Positions 1 to 10,627 of a stretch of DNA of 64,000 nt are shown in pieces. The notes beneath the pieces were generated by a model that worked only from the letters and a program-made list of their open reading frames with translations, searched no databases and had not been told where the DNA came from. The position numbers and the translations under genes were made by a program. Origin of the DNA: Effrenium voratum (lineage: Eukaryota; Sar; Dinophyceae; Suessiales; Symbiodiniaceae); assembly GCA_963377175.1 (NCBI GenBank), contig CAUJNA010003317.1, positions 124,001 to 188,000 of the forward strand, in the 5' to 3' direction. Position 1 is the stretch's first letter. Every line of letters begins with the position of its first letter.

Positions 1-2
1 AC

Positions 3-626
3 AACACCAGCCGAGAGAACAAAAACTCGAAGACCTTGCGTTGCTTTATCAAGCTTGTTCTTCTTCAAGTCTTTGAGCAGGTCTACTTGGCCTTTGGGAT
101 GAAAGGGCACACCCATTCTTCGATTGACGCAGTCGGCGGCCAGGCCGTTGTCAGCACAAGCACCCACACGTTTGAAGACGATATGGACTTGGTTGAAGTG
201 TACGACAACTTTTTGCGACAGGCCAAGCTGGAGACAGGCACATACCTACAGCAATGTTACAAGCATGACGAAAGCGCAGACTGGGGCAAGTGGATTGAGG
301 ATGTGCCTTTGACATTCAAGGCCATGACAGGCCCGCTAGCACCCCACCTATTTCGCATTTGCAGGCGCAAGCACCTCAGCCGCCAAGATCTCGAGCATGC
401 AACAATGACAGCTGCTCCAACTGCTCAGCCAGGTGTAAGAGAGCACCCAGATGACGTTATGCTTGCATTGCACTCCTTCATGAGTGACGCGGCCCCTTTC
501 CAGTTGGCGCTGCTTTTTCCAGCGCAAGAAGCTTTCCACTTGCAGAATCACATGGTTGTCCAGCCAGTTGCAAAAGCTGCATTGTGCATTCTGATGTGGC
601 ATTGTGGCATTGTGCCGGTTCCATAA
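3..626 (+). CDS. DUF7869-like protein of transposon origin, 3' part
   Basis: The frame is open from the window edge (base 3) to a stop at 624-626, so the true start lies upstream. The first codons read NTSRENKN, and GHTHSSID is encoded at 105-128. A D/N..(D/E)NKN motif followed by a short hydrophobic stretch and GHTH.(D/S)ID is typical of DUF7869 proteins. These occur in large copy number in dinoflagellates and oomycetes and are thought to derive from transposases; the acidic and His residues probably belong to the nuclease-like core. No intron is seen here, unlike the genes downstream. Product function in the cell is unknown. The family call is from motif memory only. Confidence 0.65.
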   Translation, partial: NTSRENKNSKTLRCFIKLVLLQVFEQVYLAFGMKGHTHSSIDAVGGQAVVSTSTHTFEDDMDLVEVYDNFLRQAKLETGTYLQQCYKHDESADWGKWIEDVPLTFKAMTGPLAPHLFRICRRKHLSRQDLEHATMTAAPTAQPGVREHPDDVMLALHSFMSDAAPFQLALLFPAQEAFHLQNHMVVQPVAKAALCILMWHCGIVPVP

Positions 627-679
627 TTTTGAGTTTTGTTGTGTGGCTGTTAACTTATTGCACAGTTTGGCCTGAGGTT

Positions 680-1030
680 GGCAACAACCCCAGACGCCCC
701 ATTGCCCAGAAGGAGCGCAATGTTGTCAGGAAAGAGGCTGAGTTAGGACTTGCCAAGCAATGTATTAGCCAGAAAGCTCGTGACTATTTGGTTAACTGGA
801 TCACTGAGACAAGGCGCCGACAAGCAAGACCTGCCAAGTACGATTTTTTGGAGCATCGTTTGGGCGCAAGGGGCAATGGCATTGCCAATCGCAATCCACA
901 TGAGGTTGGCCCTCTCAGGCCCGTCGTGGTGCTCCGAGCTGCTGGCCAGGTGAACGCTTTACCCCAGGAGGAGGAGGAGGAGGAGGAAGTCATTGCGGAT
1001 GACAACCGCCCGTGTGAAATTCTAGAATAG
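680..1030 (+). CDS. Possible C-terminal continuation of the DUF7869-like gene
   Basis: This frame is open from 584 and ends at a stop at 1028-1030. The part from about 680 looks protein-like: basic and rich in Arg/Lys (KERNVVRKEAEL, TRRRQARPAKYDF), ending in a run of Glu codons (965-988) and an acidic tail. It lies in a different frame from the upstream ORF. Either a frameshift near 590-625 or a short intron around 600-680 would join the two. If it is a frameshift, the element is a pseudogene. I do not recognise a domain in it. Confidence 0.4.
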   Translation, partial: GNNPRRPIAQKERNVVRKEAELGLAKQCISQKARDYLVNWITETRRRQARPAKYDFLEHRLGARGNGIANRNPHEVGPLRPVVVLRAAGQVNALPQEEEEEEEVIADDNRPCEILE

Positions 1031-1035
1031 GATAG

Positions 1036-1126
1036 TCGCCATAAGGTTTGGTTGCAAAGCCAACCTTCGAAAAGCTATGTTGAGTTTCTCCGGTAATCGC
1101 CATAAGATGTAGTTGCAAAGCCAAAC
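1036..1126 (+). repeat. Two copies of a 30-bp repeat downstream of the DUF7869-like ORF
   Basis: TCGCCATAAG followed by a GTTGCAAAGCCAA block occurs at 1036-1065 and again at 1097-1126. A related palindrome, GGTTGCAAAGCAACC, lies at about 1206-1220. This may be the 3' terminal region of the mobile element that carries the upstream ORF. Confidence 0.5.
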
Positions 1127-1226
1127 TGCGAACAGCTGCTTCTGTTGAGAGTGCCATTATAAATTGTTGTCCTTTGACATTGGATCAGAACAACGGAGAA
1201 GTTCTGGTTGCAAAGCAACCTTTGAA

Positions 1227-3088
1227 GCTCTTTAAAGGACAAGGGCATATTTTTTGGAGCTAACAAGTATGTCTTCTGTTTACACAATCCAACATGTTTT
1301 CCTGCGCTAATGGGTCAGAACAAACGAGTAAAGCCAGCTTGTCCTTGATTTGTGCACATCCGTGTCGCATCCAAGCCGTCCCAGCACTGAAGGTGCAAAA
1401 GGAATCGAGAAAAGGGCACCGACCCCTATCCAAGCTCCCAACACCTTCTCCCTCCCCCCACTCACTGGCCTTGAGATCAGCCACCAAGCACAGGCTGCCC
1501 AGTTCACCTGCATGCGCGTTGCAAGCATTTGCGTGACGAAGTTGCTTGTGGAGCTGCAGCGGGCTCAGCTTGTCAACATGGACTTGGTCCTTGAGTCCCA
1601 GGTCAACATGGCCCCAGGTGAGCCCATGCCATGGAAGATGTACCTGCGTAGGGCCCGATATGGTTTGGGACCAGATGTCCAGGAGCTTCAAACAGTTTGA
1701 TTGCCAAACAATTTGTGTGTCACACAACTTACAGAACCTGAGCAGGATCCGAGGAAATCACGCTCCAGATCTAGATCCAGAAGCAATTATTTGAGCAACA
1801 CTGTGCGAATCCAGGCATCAGTGACTCCCAACGTGAGCGTGCAAATTGGTAATTAGTGCTGGCCGCCAAATCGTCGATTGCGCATTGGGGCCAATAGCTT
1901 GCTTGTTAAAGCTGGCGTTTGTGCTTTGGAAAAAAAGCACCCGAGGGCCTGACAGCTTGTCCTGTTTTTTGCCGTTCTGGGTCAAGCCTTGCTGAAACTG
2001 ATTGAGGTTGGAAACACCCAGCGTGTTTTGTCCATCAACTCCAAGGCGGCCCAACACTCAGTGGCACCAAGGCAAGCCTCACACTATGAAAACATTATTG
2101 TTTTTTGGCAAACAAAGGACAACAAGGCCGTAACCCTTTCAACTGCCTCCAAGGTATTTCAAGGTCATCGAAGTGACCTAAGGTAAGGCGCGTGCGTAGC
2201 TGGGAGAGCCAGGCCAGCAGTGGGTTGAGTTCAAGGGCGTTGGTTTACTGAAGCCAAGTCAGTACTTGGCCGTCAAAGACTCCCAGATGCTGGTGCCAAT
2301 TTACTGGGGCCCTCAGAAGTGACTAGCCACACATAGTCTGGAAACATGCTGATAATCGCTTGATGTAGGGCGTCAATCGCTTGGCGTTGAGCGTCAGGTG
2401 CTCAACGTTGTCAATCGTTTGAGAAGAGCCACCCCAAAACACAATGCCAACACCCTTTACGTGCTGACCCACCTCAAACAACAAGTGGTTTCAGGGAGTG
2501 GCGACGTAAGCCATGTAGCCTCACCATAGAAGCGTGTAATAGTTAGGTTGGAGTTTTTTTATGTTGGAAAGGAATTAAGCAGCACAGGGCAGATGACAAT
2601 GTAGCCGTAATGACGTAAAATACTGGTTTGACCTGCGCGTGGCGCAAGGGTAGGGCTTGAGGCTTGCTGAGTTATGGCAGCATGATGGAAGGCACTGTTG
2701 GGACAAGTGAAGGGAACATCCGCAAAATGGTGGGACCAAGTAGATGGGCACACCCTCAAAACCCCCCACGTCAACAAGTAATGTTTCCACAAGATGTTGA
2801 CCTAACAAGTATGCTTTAGAGCTATTTGCTTACTTCATGGCCGTTTCGGCCTATGGTTTTCATACTTCCTGGCCGGGCCCGACCAACCCAATCCGCCCCA
2901 ACCAACGCCGCCACCGCCCAGCCGCCCAGGCATGCCTCTGCTTCTCCCGGCTTCTCCTGGCCTCAGATTTTTTGGCGCTCGTGTTGACGTGGATGGAAAA
3001 GCGAAAGTGCTTGCTAAATCAGTCTGTCACGCACGAATGTTTGCTCCAACCAACCAATCACCCACAGAACAACCTTTATACCAAAAAC
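1227..3088. other. Stretch without an assignable gene
   Basis: Short open frames occur on both strands (for example 1350-1700 on +), but none shows a recognisable motif or exon-like GC content. Around 2349-2410 the phrase (G)TCAATCGCTTG recurs loosely and resembles the unit of the minisatellite that starts at 3089. This could be decayed sequence of the same mobile element. Confidence 0.4.
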
Positions 3089-3267
3089 AGTTGCATCGCT
3101 TGACAGTTGCATCGCTTGACAGTTGCATCGCTTGACAGTTGCATCGCTTGACAGTTGCGTCGCTTGACTTGACAGTTGCGTCGCTTGACTTGACAGTTGC
3201 GTCGCTTGACAGGACAGTTGCGTCGCTTGACAGTTGCGTCGTCGCTTGACAGTTGCGTCGCTTGACA
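3089..3267 (+). repeat. 16-bp minisatellite, unit GCRTCGCTTGACAGTT
   Basis: About ten head-to-tail units. The first four read GCATCGCTTGACAGTT; later ones read GCGTCGCTTGACAGTT, and some have an internal ACTTG or AGGAC insertion that lengthens the unit to 21 bp. The unit carries its own short duplications, which suggests replication slippage. There are no spacers of unique sequence, so it is not a CRISPR array. Confidence 0.9.
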
Positions 3268-4200
3268 ACTCAGGCAGCCTTTGTATGCCTTTGTACTCTC
3301 GCGAAACGTTGTTGATGCCAACATCATCGTCAGGGGATGTGGAATGACATGACACTGCTGACACGACACAGCATGCCCGCACCCAGCTCTAGGAGGAGAT
3401 TATGTTTGCAAAGGTGCTTTGGACCTTCTTGGGAACTTCAATGATACAAGGCCCACAGGGCCTGAGGAACTTGTGTGACAATTGTTCAGTGAAGGGCCAC
3501 GTGGGGAACTCCTACAACTCACTAGCTGACCAGTCAAGAAAAATCCTGTTGTTCACCCCTTGCCATTGTAAAATCAAATCGCTATGAAAAAGGGAGAGTT
3601 GACCAGCATCTCCGGATTTCAGGGGTAGGTCCAGCTCACAGCTCAATGTGGCTCCTCCTCTTAAGAAACATTGACTAACTCAAGGCAAGTGGAACCCAGC
3701 CCCCTTCGCATTCCAATCTGCATTCTGAGTGCCCAGACTTGCCAGGCTGGATGGCGAAGAAGACGATGGAGAAGATGAGCCAGGGCGCACCCCACTTAAA
3801 AAATTATTTGGTCCCCAAGTGACTTCAGTTGGTTTTGTGGTATGGCCCCAAACTTGAGGAATTGCGCAGACAGGCTGCAATGCTTGGCTGGCTGCAACGT
3901 GTTGAGTTTCAAGCTGAGGCAGCTAGTGTGTGTTTTGAATCCAAACTAAGCGCTAATTTGACCTAAGCGCTGGCAAATAGCATCTAGAAACTTTGCTTCT
4001 CATTGAGGTCCCAGCAAAAGATATTTATGTATCTATATGATAATCCACACATTTATATGTGTGAGGAGAGCCTAAAACACACACAAAGCCCAACAGAAAC
4101 CACAAACACCAAGAAAATGAAACACCCAAATGCAAATGAAACACCCAAATACCATGGCACTGGCTTGAGAGTGACACCGACCGCGCATGCGAAGGCGTCC
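3268..4200. other. Stretch without an assignable gene
   Basis: No exon-like sequence or recognisable protein motif is seen. From about 4000 it is AT-rich, with a short exact repeat (ACACCCAAATNCMAATGAA type) at 4121-4152. Confidence 0.4.
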
Positions 4201-4314
4201 TCTTGGTGGCTCCCAGCCATCCCCTTAGCCTTTTAGCTTTTTAGTGTTTAGTGGGGATTTCCGTTTAGCCCACTAAAAGTCAAACTTTTGGTGGGGGATC
4301 TGAGGGCAGCCCAG
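4201..4314 (+). mobile_element. Family F palindromic element
   Basis: Starts with TGGTGGCTCCCAGCC and ends near GGCAGCCCAG. Inside it, TTTAGTGGGGATTT and CCCACTAAAAGT form inverted arms. Other copies lie near 13855, 18477, 24934, 31047, 38207 and 55629, all in this orientation. It has no coding capacity, so it is probably a non-autonomous (MITE-like) element. Confidence 0.7.
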
Positions 4315-5543
4315 TCCTCAAAGAAGAGTTTTGTTCAAAAGGGGGGTAGAGAGCCGTAGGGCTAGGATTTTCCAGGGCCTCTCAGGGAGAAGTGGGGGTA
4401 CTAGGGGGTTGTAGAGAGCTTGGGGAAGCCATGGGCCACCCCAGCTTGGGGATCAAGGCGAGGGTCCGCAGTTGCTTCAGAAAAACGGCTCTTGTCCCGT
4501 GAGCGCTCATGGGTTTTGAAGGGAACGTGGCGGGACATGGTAAACGGGACATGTTCCTTCAGAAAATCGGGTGTTGAAGGGAAACGGTCACTGGGAATAT
4601 GTTTTTTTGGTTTCAGGGGACAAATTCGCACATGGAGAGCGCTTGTTTTGTCTGGAGGGCCCTTGTCAGCTTTCCCCAAGTCCGGATGGTTTGGAGCTTG
4701 GTGCTTTGGAGCTGTCCCGGGGTGGTTTTCCACCCTCAAGAAGAAAGGGCTGCAGATCTCCAGTTCCCACCAATCCAAACCACTAACGCGGGTCAGGGTT
4801 GTGGGATGAAGGGGTTTGTCCCCACTTCTGCGATAAAGGGAATCCGGGCGGCTAGTCTATGGGAGGCCCTTTTGGTTGTATCACAGAGGTGGTCATTTCC
4901 CACAGCCCTGATGCAGGGTTAGCTGATCCTGGATGGGTTTGGAGGGACACCAAAAGGAAATCGCCCATTTCTTTTTGATTTTGGGTTCCCCTATTTTGAC
5001 ACAAACGCGCATACAGATACAAACGCCAGGGTGGGTTCCAAATCATGATGTGTCCTAAAGAACGGGAGCCTCAATACTTTTTCGTTATCAGTCTTTCCGT
5101 TTTGCATTGTTTCAAAACACAAAGCAACAGGAGGTCCCCTTTTTCTGCCCCAACATTCTGTTTCATGATCCTTTGCTTGGGTCGGATTTGTCAACCCGTT
5201 GCTACGAAAGCTCCTCTCGTCGCGATGCTGGAGCCCGGATTTTGCTACGCCCACAGGGAGTGTCAACCGAAGTGATATCATTTTCCCCACGAGAAGGGGC
5301 ACCCGCGGAGTTCGATTCCCATTTGGCAAAATATTCGACGCCAGTTTCCCGGAGAAAAAAAAAAGACGGGAGCGAAAACACGACACGCGCCAGGGAAAGA
5401 ACACAAGCATGCCGGCTGCTGGTGATTTGAACCAGACACACAACAAGAATCCTGATTTGTTTCCTTGACAAAAACACAAGAATAATCCTGCTTTTGTGTG
5501 GTTGATAAAACACTCAACAAGAATCCTCTTTTCTTTTGTAACT
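4315..5543. other. Stretch without an assignable gene
   Basis: Several overlapping short frames (4420-4809 on +, 4991-5479 on -) lack motifs and look like chance. The 5200-5330 part is somewhat GC-rich, but I could not tie it to a protein. Confidence 0.35.
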
Positions 5544-5660
5544 AGGTCCCCCAGTAGTACCCTTTCTCATCCCTTTTTTGGGGGAGGGTTCCCCTACCAA
5601 AATAGACAAAAACGAAAAAAGTTGGTACCCTTATTCTATCCTCTCTACTGGAGGACCTAG
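5544..5660 (+). mobile_element. CTAG element (introner-like), copy 1
   Basis: Full copy and a good reference for the family. Features in order: CTAG; GTCCCCCAGTAGT at the 5' end; a T-run; GGAGGGTTCCCCTAC; AAAATAGAC; an A-rich stretch; GGTACCCTTATTCTA; the tail CTACTGGAGGAC; and CTAG. The first and last 16 bp are inverted repeats with one mismatch. Read as an intron it would be GT...AG with a TTCTAAC-type branch site (TTCTATC in this copy) 21 bases before the end. Confidence 0.9.
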
Positions 5661-5671
5661 TTGGGGTTTGG

Positions 5672-5738
5672 TTGCCATTTTGGCGGTAAAGACAAACCAT
5701 GGGAGCTTGTTGTTTGGCCCATCCCACTCAGGAAGTGA
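5672..5738 (+). mobile_element. Family A element, 3' part
   Basis: Carries CATTTTGGCGGTAAA, TTTGGCCCATCC and CACTCAGGAAGTGA, the right half of the family whose full copies lie at 32537 and 39030. Sense orientation. It directly follows CTAG copy 1. Confidence 0.6.
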
Positions 5739-7080
5739 AAAGTCAACAGCACGCGCAACGAGACTCCGTTTTTTTGTAAAGAACACAGGCCAAGCAAGAC
5801 AAACAACAACCAGCCCAAAAGCACCGGCCCATTCGGGGCCAGTCGCCAGGCGCGTGGCGAGAGCCAGCTCCGGAAGGCTCCTTTGGGGTTTCGGTTGGCG
5901 GGCGGGGCTCGTTTCGTTGGGTTGTCAGTTTTTTGTTTTTTTTTTTTTGTCTTCTTCTTTTTCTGTTGATTTTTTGGTTTGTGTTGCCCCTTTTTTCCTG
6001 GACTTCAAACTACCCAGAAGAAAAGGAGTTCACCCCAGAAGTTTGGGGTGATAACTCGTTGTTCAGTTGGAATCTTGGGGTCCGGGTTTGTTTTTGGATG
6101 GCTTTAAAGGGGTTTTCCCAAAGGAAACCACCCAATGCAGCGACACACCCTGGGATCAAGTTGTTTGGAGGCATGGAGGTTGTACACCCCTTAGGGGGAT
6201 TGCTTTTCCTGCCTCACAAGGATAGAAAAGGTGGCATATCATCCATACCAGCAATGGTAAACTGAATATCTCGCTCCCGGAGTTTCTGGACTTGAGTGAC
6301 TTGTTTAAATATTTTTGGGTTTGGGCCAAGTTATGTTTAAACAATATGGTTGGGCTCTATTTGGCCCATCCACTCAGAAAATGCACTCAGAAAGTGAGTG
6401 CGGGCTGAATTTATGATAAACATATCTGAAGATATTCATTTGGCTAGGGTATACTAAATATTTGGTTCGGATTTTCAAGGGTAGGTAGACTAAGTATCAA
6501 ATAGCCGTGAGAATGTTTTTGGGGTAAGGTGATATATCAGGGTCTTCTGCTGCGACACGTAAGATGGTGGTCCACAGAGTCTTGCCCACGAACATGCCAA
6601 CCGACCAGGAACATGAGAATCTCTCATACACGCGACGCAATGTTTGATAGATGAAGGAGGTGATCCGGACATAGATTCGGCTTTTCCGGCCAGCATGGGG
6701 AGACTCTGGTGATGAAAGCAGTGCGGAAAGCTCCATTGGTTCAAAGCGCCGTGTTCTGACGAGCCCTGCTTTAAAGGGAATTTCCGACAGGAAAAGCTAT
6801 CGTCACGCGCAGGTGCTGCGTCCCGTATATGTGCCGCCACCTGGGGCCCGCGGGCTGAGTTGCCGGGGGTGACTCCAAGTTTCGGACTTCGTTCCATGAG
6901 TTCTGTGGGCCAGATTGGACACACCGAAGTGGGGAGCATAGGGCACCGCAGCAGAAGCAGAAGCTGTCGCTCCTTTTGGAACTCGCCGTCGCACCTTTCG
7001 CCTTTCGGAGCTAGGCATTGCCCGGCACAAAATGTGGTGAATGTTCCCCGTGTAAAGGGGATGGCATGGGTCACTAGTGG
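5739..7080. other. Stretch without an assignable gene
   Basis: Contains a family A right end at about 6345-6400 (TTTGGCCCATCCACTCAG). A long minus-strand frame (6490-7083) and a plus frame (6860-7237) overlap and show no motif. The 6780-7010 part is GC-rich and might hide an exon, but I could not match it to a family. Confidence 0.35.
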
Positions 7081-7180
7081 CACTCACGTCCCTGAGTGTA
7101 TGGACTTTAGTCACTGCTTGGATTTGGATCATAGTGGCAAACAAAAAGTGATGGGACCTTTTTTGGCCAGTCCAGGAGCA
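7081..7180 (+). mobile_element. Family A element
   Basis: CACTCACGTCCCTGAG, GGACTTTAG, GTGGCAAACAAAAAG and TTTTTTGGCC follow in the family order, sense orientation. A second right half lies at 7356-7415, ending in ACTCAGGAAGCGAG. Confidence 0.55.
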
Positions 7181-7699
7181 CCAGATGGCCATGGGTCAAA
7201 AGCCTGTATTTTCAGTGAACATCCCAATCCCAACTAAAATCGACTGAAATGGGTGGTGCACCTACCCCAAAATGGTACCATTGGTTTTGACCCACAGCCA
7301 GATGACCACAACTTACCATTTGGACACCTTGTTGCTCGCCAAAATCCAAGGTCACCACGTAAGTGGCAAACAAACAGTTTGGACTTTGTTTGGCCCATCA
7401 CTCAGGAAGCGAGAAGAGGGGCTGTGAATGATAGCAACGCGGACAGCTTGAGGAACAACGAGTTCTGGGTGCTAAATAGTCTAAATTCACCCAAAGGGAA
7501 GCCAAAAGGGGATGAGTAGATGCTTACTTTTCCCCAGACCCCCCCCAAAAATTTCGCGCCCATAATCGTGGCCCAAATATAGAGATGCGCAAAAGCACAC
7601 GGGTTGAAGATGCGAAGGGAACCGCATGCACGCCCTTTCGGACAGACCTGGCGCAGGAAAAGCACTATGTCACTGTTCTTGGTGTGTTGTAGTTTGTTT

Positions 7700-7835
7700 G
7701 TTGCTTGCGGTGCTTGCGTTGCTTGCGTTGCTTGCTTTGCTTGCTTTGCTTGCTTTGCTTGCTTTGCTTGCTTTGCTTGCTTTGCTTGCTTTGTTTGCGT
7801 TGTTTGCGGTGTTTGCGTTGTTTGTTTGGTTGGTT
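7700..7835 (+). repeat. 9-bp minisatellite, unit TTTGCTTGC
   Basis: A core of about seven exact units (7735-7790) is flanked by degenerate ones (TTGCGTTGC, GTTTGCGGT). The 9-bp period keeps all frames open, which produces artificial ORFs such as poly(ACF) on + and poly(SKQ) on -. There is no sign that these are translated. Confidence 0.9.
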
Positions 7836-8578
7836 CCACTCCTTCTCATTGGCGGTGGCTGCATAACAGAAGAACATGTAGTTGTTTGCCAATGTCTACT
7901 GGTCGGGGAGACAAGGAGGTGATACAAGCAGCCGTTGAAGCCCTCGAGCTGCTGCTGGCCAGCAGGACTACTGACCATAACTCACGCAGACTGAGAAGTA
8001 GTTGTCGTGGCTGTGTGCTTTTCAACTTGGGGGCCGCATCATCTCCGTGATGTTTTGGCAATGCTAGTGGAGAATGAACCGCGGAAATGTTCAAAGCTGC
8101 GTGTACATAATTCCAACAGTACTGTTGCAAGTGTCACGGTCCGTGTTTTGGTGGGTCAACCTTTTGTTTTCATTTGGCGCAGGTAGGAGCATGCAGCATC
8201 ACAGCCTGGAAATCTTGAGGAGTTTCTGACAGTTCGAAACACCTTCGAAACACCCATTGAGCTTATAGTAAAATCATGTTCGCCCAGGTAGCGTACATAG
8301 GATCGCATCACTTGGCTTGGCATTTGTGTCGTTTCCGGCGCAAGGAGCTCCTGGTCACAATCTTGAAGATCTCGGTGTTTTATTTCGGATGGCTTTGGCC
8401 AGGTTGCCCTTGGTTGGGTTGGTGAGAACCAAAAGCTTGAACCCTGGTTCTCGTAGAGGCTAAATGGGAAACCACCCCTTAGAAATTCCAAGCTACCCAT
8501 CCAGACCACCAAGGCGACGGTGCTGGGGCCTTGAGAGGCCCCGGGCCCCGGGTTTGGCGCGCCCGGCTTGCATCTCAT
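7836..8578. other. Stretch without an assignable gene
   Basis: No recognised motif. The 50 bp just before the CTAG element at 8579 are very GC-rich (GGGCCCCGGG, GGCGCGCC), like the intron starts that precede other CTAG elements in the SET and PMT genes. An unrecognised exon may therefore lie around 8400-8530. Confidence 0.35.
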
Positions 8579-8690
8579 CTAGGTCCCCCAGTGCCCGTTC
8601 TCAGCCCTTTTTTGGGAGGCTTCCCCTACTAAAACAGACTGCAGAAAGAAGTTGGTACCCTTATTCTAACCTCTCTACTGGAGGACCTAG
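8579..8690 (+). mobile_element. CTAG element, copy 2
   Basis: Full copy with both ends intact. The preceding bases (TTGCATCTCAT) resemble those before the stub at 39009 (GTTGCTTCAT). Confidence 0.9.
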
Positions 8691-8967
8691 TCATGAGTCA
8701 TGGTACCTTGGGCATTTTACACCACAAAACGAGTGTGCTACCTCACTTTCGAAGGATTTTGGGGCTTCCTCATCTTTTTTCTTCCATGGGGCAGTGCACG
8801 TACGTCAAGATTCGTCACGCGACAGGCATCTGCCTTGCGCGATTTGACTTGATCCCCGGCGTCGAATGCCGCCGAATCGGTCGCGAGTCGCCGCTCCTGT
8901 TTCACGATAGGCTGGCGAAGCCTTCAAGTTGCTCGAAGTTCCACGTGTAGTCACGGCTGGTTTTTCT

Positions 8968-9081
8968 TGGGCTAGCTTCCCCATTCTTTCCAGGCATCCT
9001 TCTTTCCAGAAAACCACAAAAAGCCCTGGGGAAACAGCTGGTTATTGAAAAGAAGGATGGTTGAATAGAATGGGGAATCAA
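8968..9081 (+). repeat. Family G interspersed repeat
   Basis: Shares TTCCCAGGCATCC-like and AAAAG.AGGATGGTTGAA blocks with a second copy at about 60760-60862 (CATTCTTCCCAGGCATCC, AAAAGGATGGTTGAACAG). Both copies have the same orientation. Confidence 0.55.
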
Positions 9082-10133
9082 CCCATATAGAGTTTTGTTA
9101 GAGCAGTTGCTTGGCTATGTTGGTATTCGTGTGCAAGTCAATGAACTCGAGGTGGTGAAGCTCTTGCTCTGGAAACCTTCAACCGTTGATGTTTGTGTGA
9201 CCATAAACTGTTGGGCATGTTTCACACTACAAAAATCACGCAGGCCATGACCAGAAGGCTTCAAGGAAGATGACCAACTCATATCTCGTGTGCCAACCTG
9301 ACCACAAAAACCATTGGCTTTGGCATGATCAGTTGGTTTTATGATGTAGATGAATTGAATGCATTTGTAAGAGACATGGCGGACCCACTTCCATAAACAT
9401 GGAGACCACTTGCTTGGGGATGGTAAGAGGGTTTTTAGCAACCGTCTCAAGGATTCCTACTAAGGGATCCACGGACATGCTTTCCATAAGGAATTTGGCA
9501 CATGTGCACGGTTCTTCCAAGCAGATCACCGAATGCATGGGCTCGCCCGGTAGGCGTGTGTCGCGTATCACCCAGCAGGGTAGAAGACACTGTCCTGCGA
9601 AGAAAGAAGAGAGAAAGAAACAAAACTGGGGGGGAGGGCGGTTCGCAAAACTAGGAAACCTCTTTTTGGATAGCTTTGCTATTTGCAACCGATAGGAGCT
9701 CAACCACCTCTTCATGGTGGCCCAGCTTGTTGGACGCCGAACACCCACGGGTTCAGCAAGATATTGCGAGATACTAGTATATTACATGAGTTATTTGTTG
9801 AAACAGGGCTTCCCACTCCACTTGTTTCAGCGCTAGCTTGCAGTCGGATAGCCGAACGTGCCGAACGTGAGGTTGGCTGAACTGAACAGAGGGAAGCTAA
9901 AGGCAAGCCACGAATCCCCAATCTAGAGACCTGTATGTGATTCCGGGCCTGTTGGGGCCAGCCCGTTGGCTTCAATTTTAAGTTCAGCAAGGGGCTTCCG
10001 TATTCGACAATCCCACGGGCTTCGAATCCATTCCATGCATGTACTTACTCAGCAAATGGCTTGCCCCTGCAAGCTAGTAAGCAACTGGGTAGTCACTAGT
10101 GTGTGTGTGTGTGTGGGTGTGTCATTTTGGTGA
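9082..10133. other. Stretch without an assignable gene
   Basis: No recognised protein motif or element. A GT microsatellite lies at 10098-10122. Confidence 0.35.
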
Positions 10134-10269
10134 TGCTGACCCCGGATTAACAACCCCTGTATATTAATATTGGGGTGCCCTTGGCTTTAGTGGTTGGATT
10201 CATCACTTGTGGAGGGGAACACCCCCCCACATTGAATAAACAGGTTGGTTCATGAATTCGGGGTCAACA
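10134..10269. mobile_element. Family E element
   Basis: Begins with GCTGACCCCGGATTAA and ends near TTCGGGGTCAACA, so the ends are inverted. CCCCCCACATTGAATAAAC lies near the right end. Related copies lie at 44155-44287 and 62922-63066. Confidence 0.55.
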
Positions 10270-10549
10270 TTCTGGTTAGTGTCCTGCTCCCAGTTCCCGG
10301 ACCAGTCGGGGCTTCCAAAAGCAGACGCTTTCCAATTGTATGGCTTGTTATGTTTTTGGAGGGTACCCCTTTTTTTGTGGTTTGAAAGGACAACAAAAGG
10401 AACGCCACTATATTTTGCCCTCTATGGGTGGCTCGTCTTTTTTTAGGTGACGCCCAAAAAGGGCTTAAGAGTTTTTCTTTGGGCTTCCCTACCACAAAAA
10501 GGTGCGCCAACTCTTAAAAAGAGAGGCCCACATAAAGACTCAGCCGCAT

Positions 10550-10627
10550 AGCTTTCCTTTTTAGGTTGTTTTGCACAGAAATAGATGGCACTGGTTTAGA
10601 TGGGTGTTAATTCATTTCCCAGGGTCA
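10550..10627 (+). mobile_element. Family D element
   Basis: TTTTTAGGTTG, AAATAGATGGCACTGG, TTTAGATGGG and CCCAGGGTCACCTGTG follow in the order seen in the fuller copies at 34219 and 52713. It is followed by about 180 bp of GC-rich sequence (10620-10800) that could contain an exon but gave no recognisable protein. Confidence 0.5.

Noticed and set aside
3089..3267. CRISPR-like array
   Set aside because: Units abut with no unique spacers, and the genome is eukaryotic. It is a minisatellite.
6490..7083. 197-residue minus-strand ORF
   Set aside because: No recognisable domain and no other minus-strand gene in the window. GC-rich sequence makes chance openness likely.
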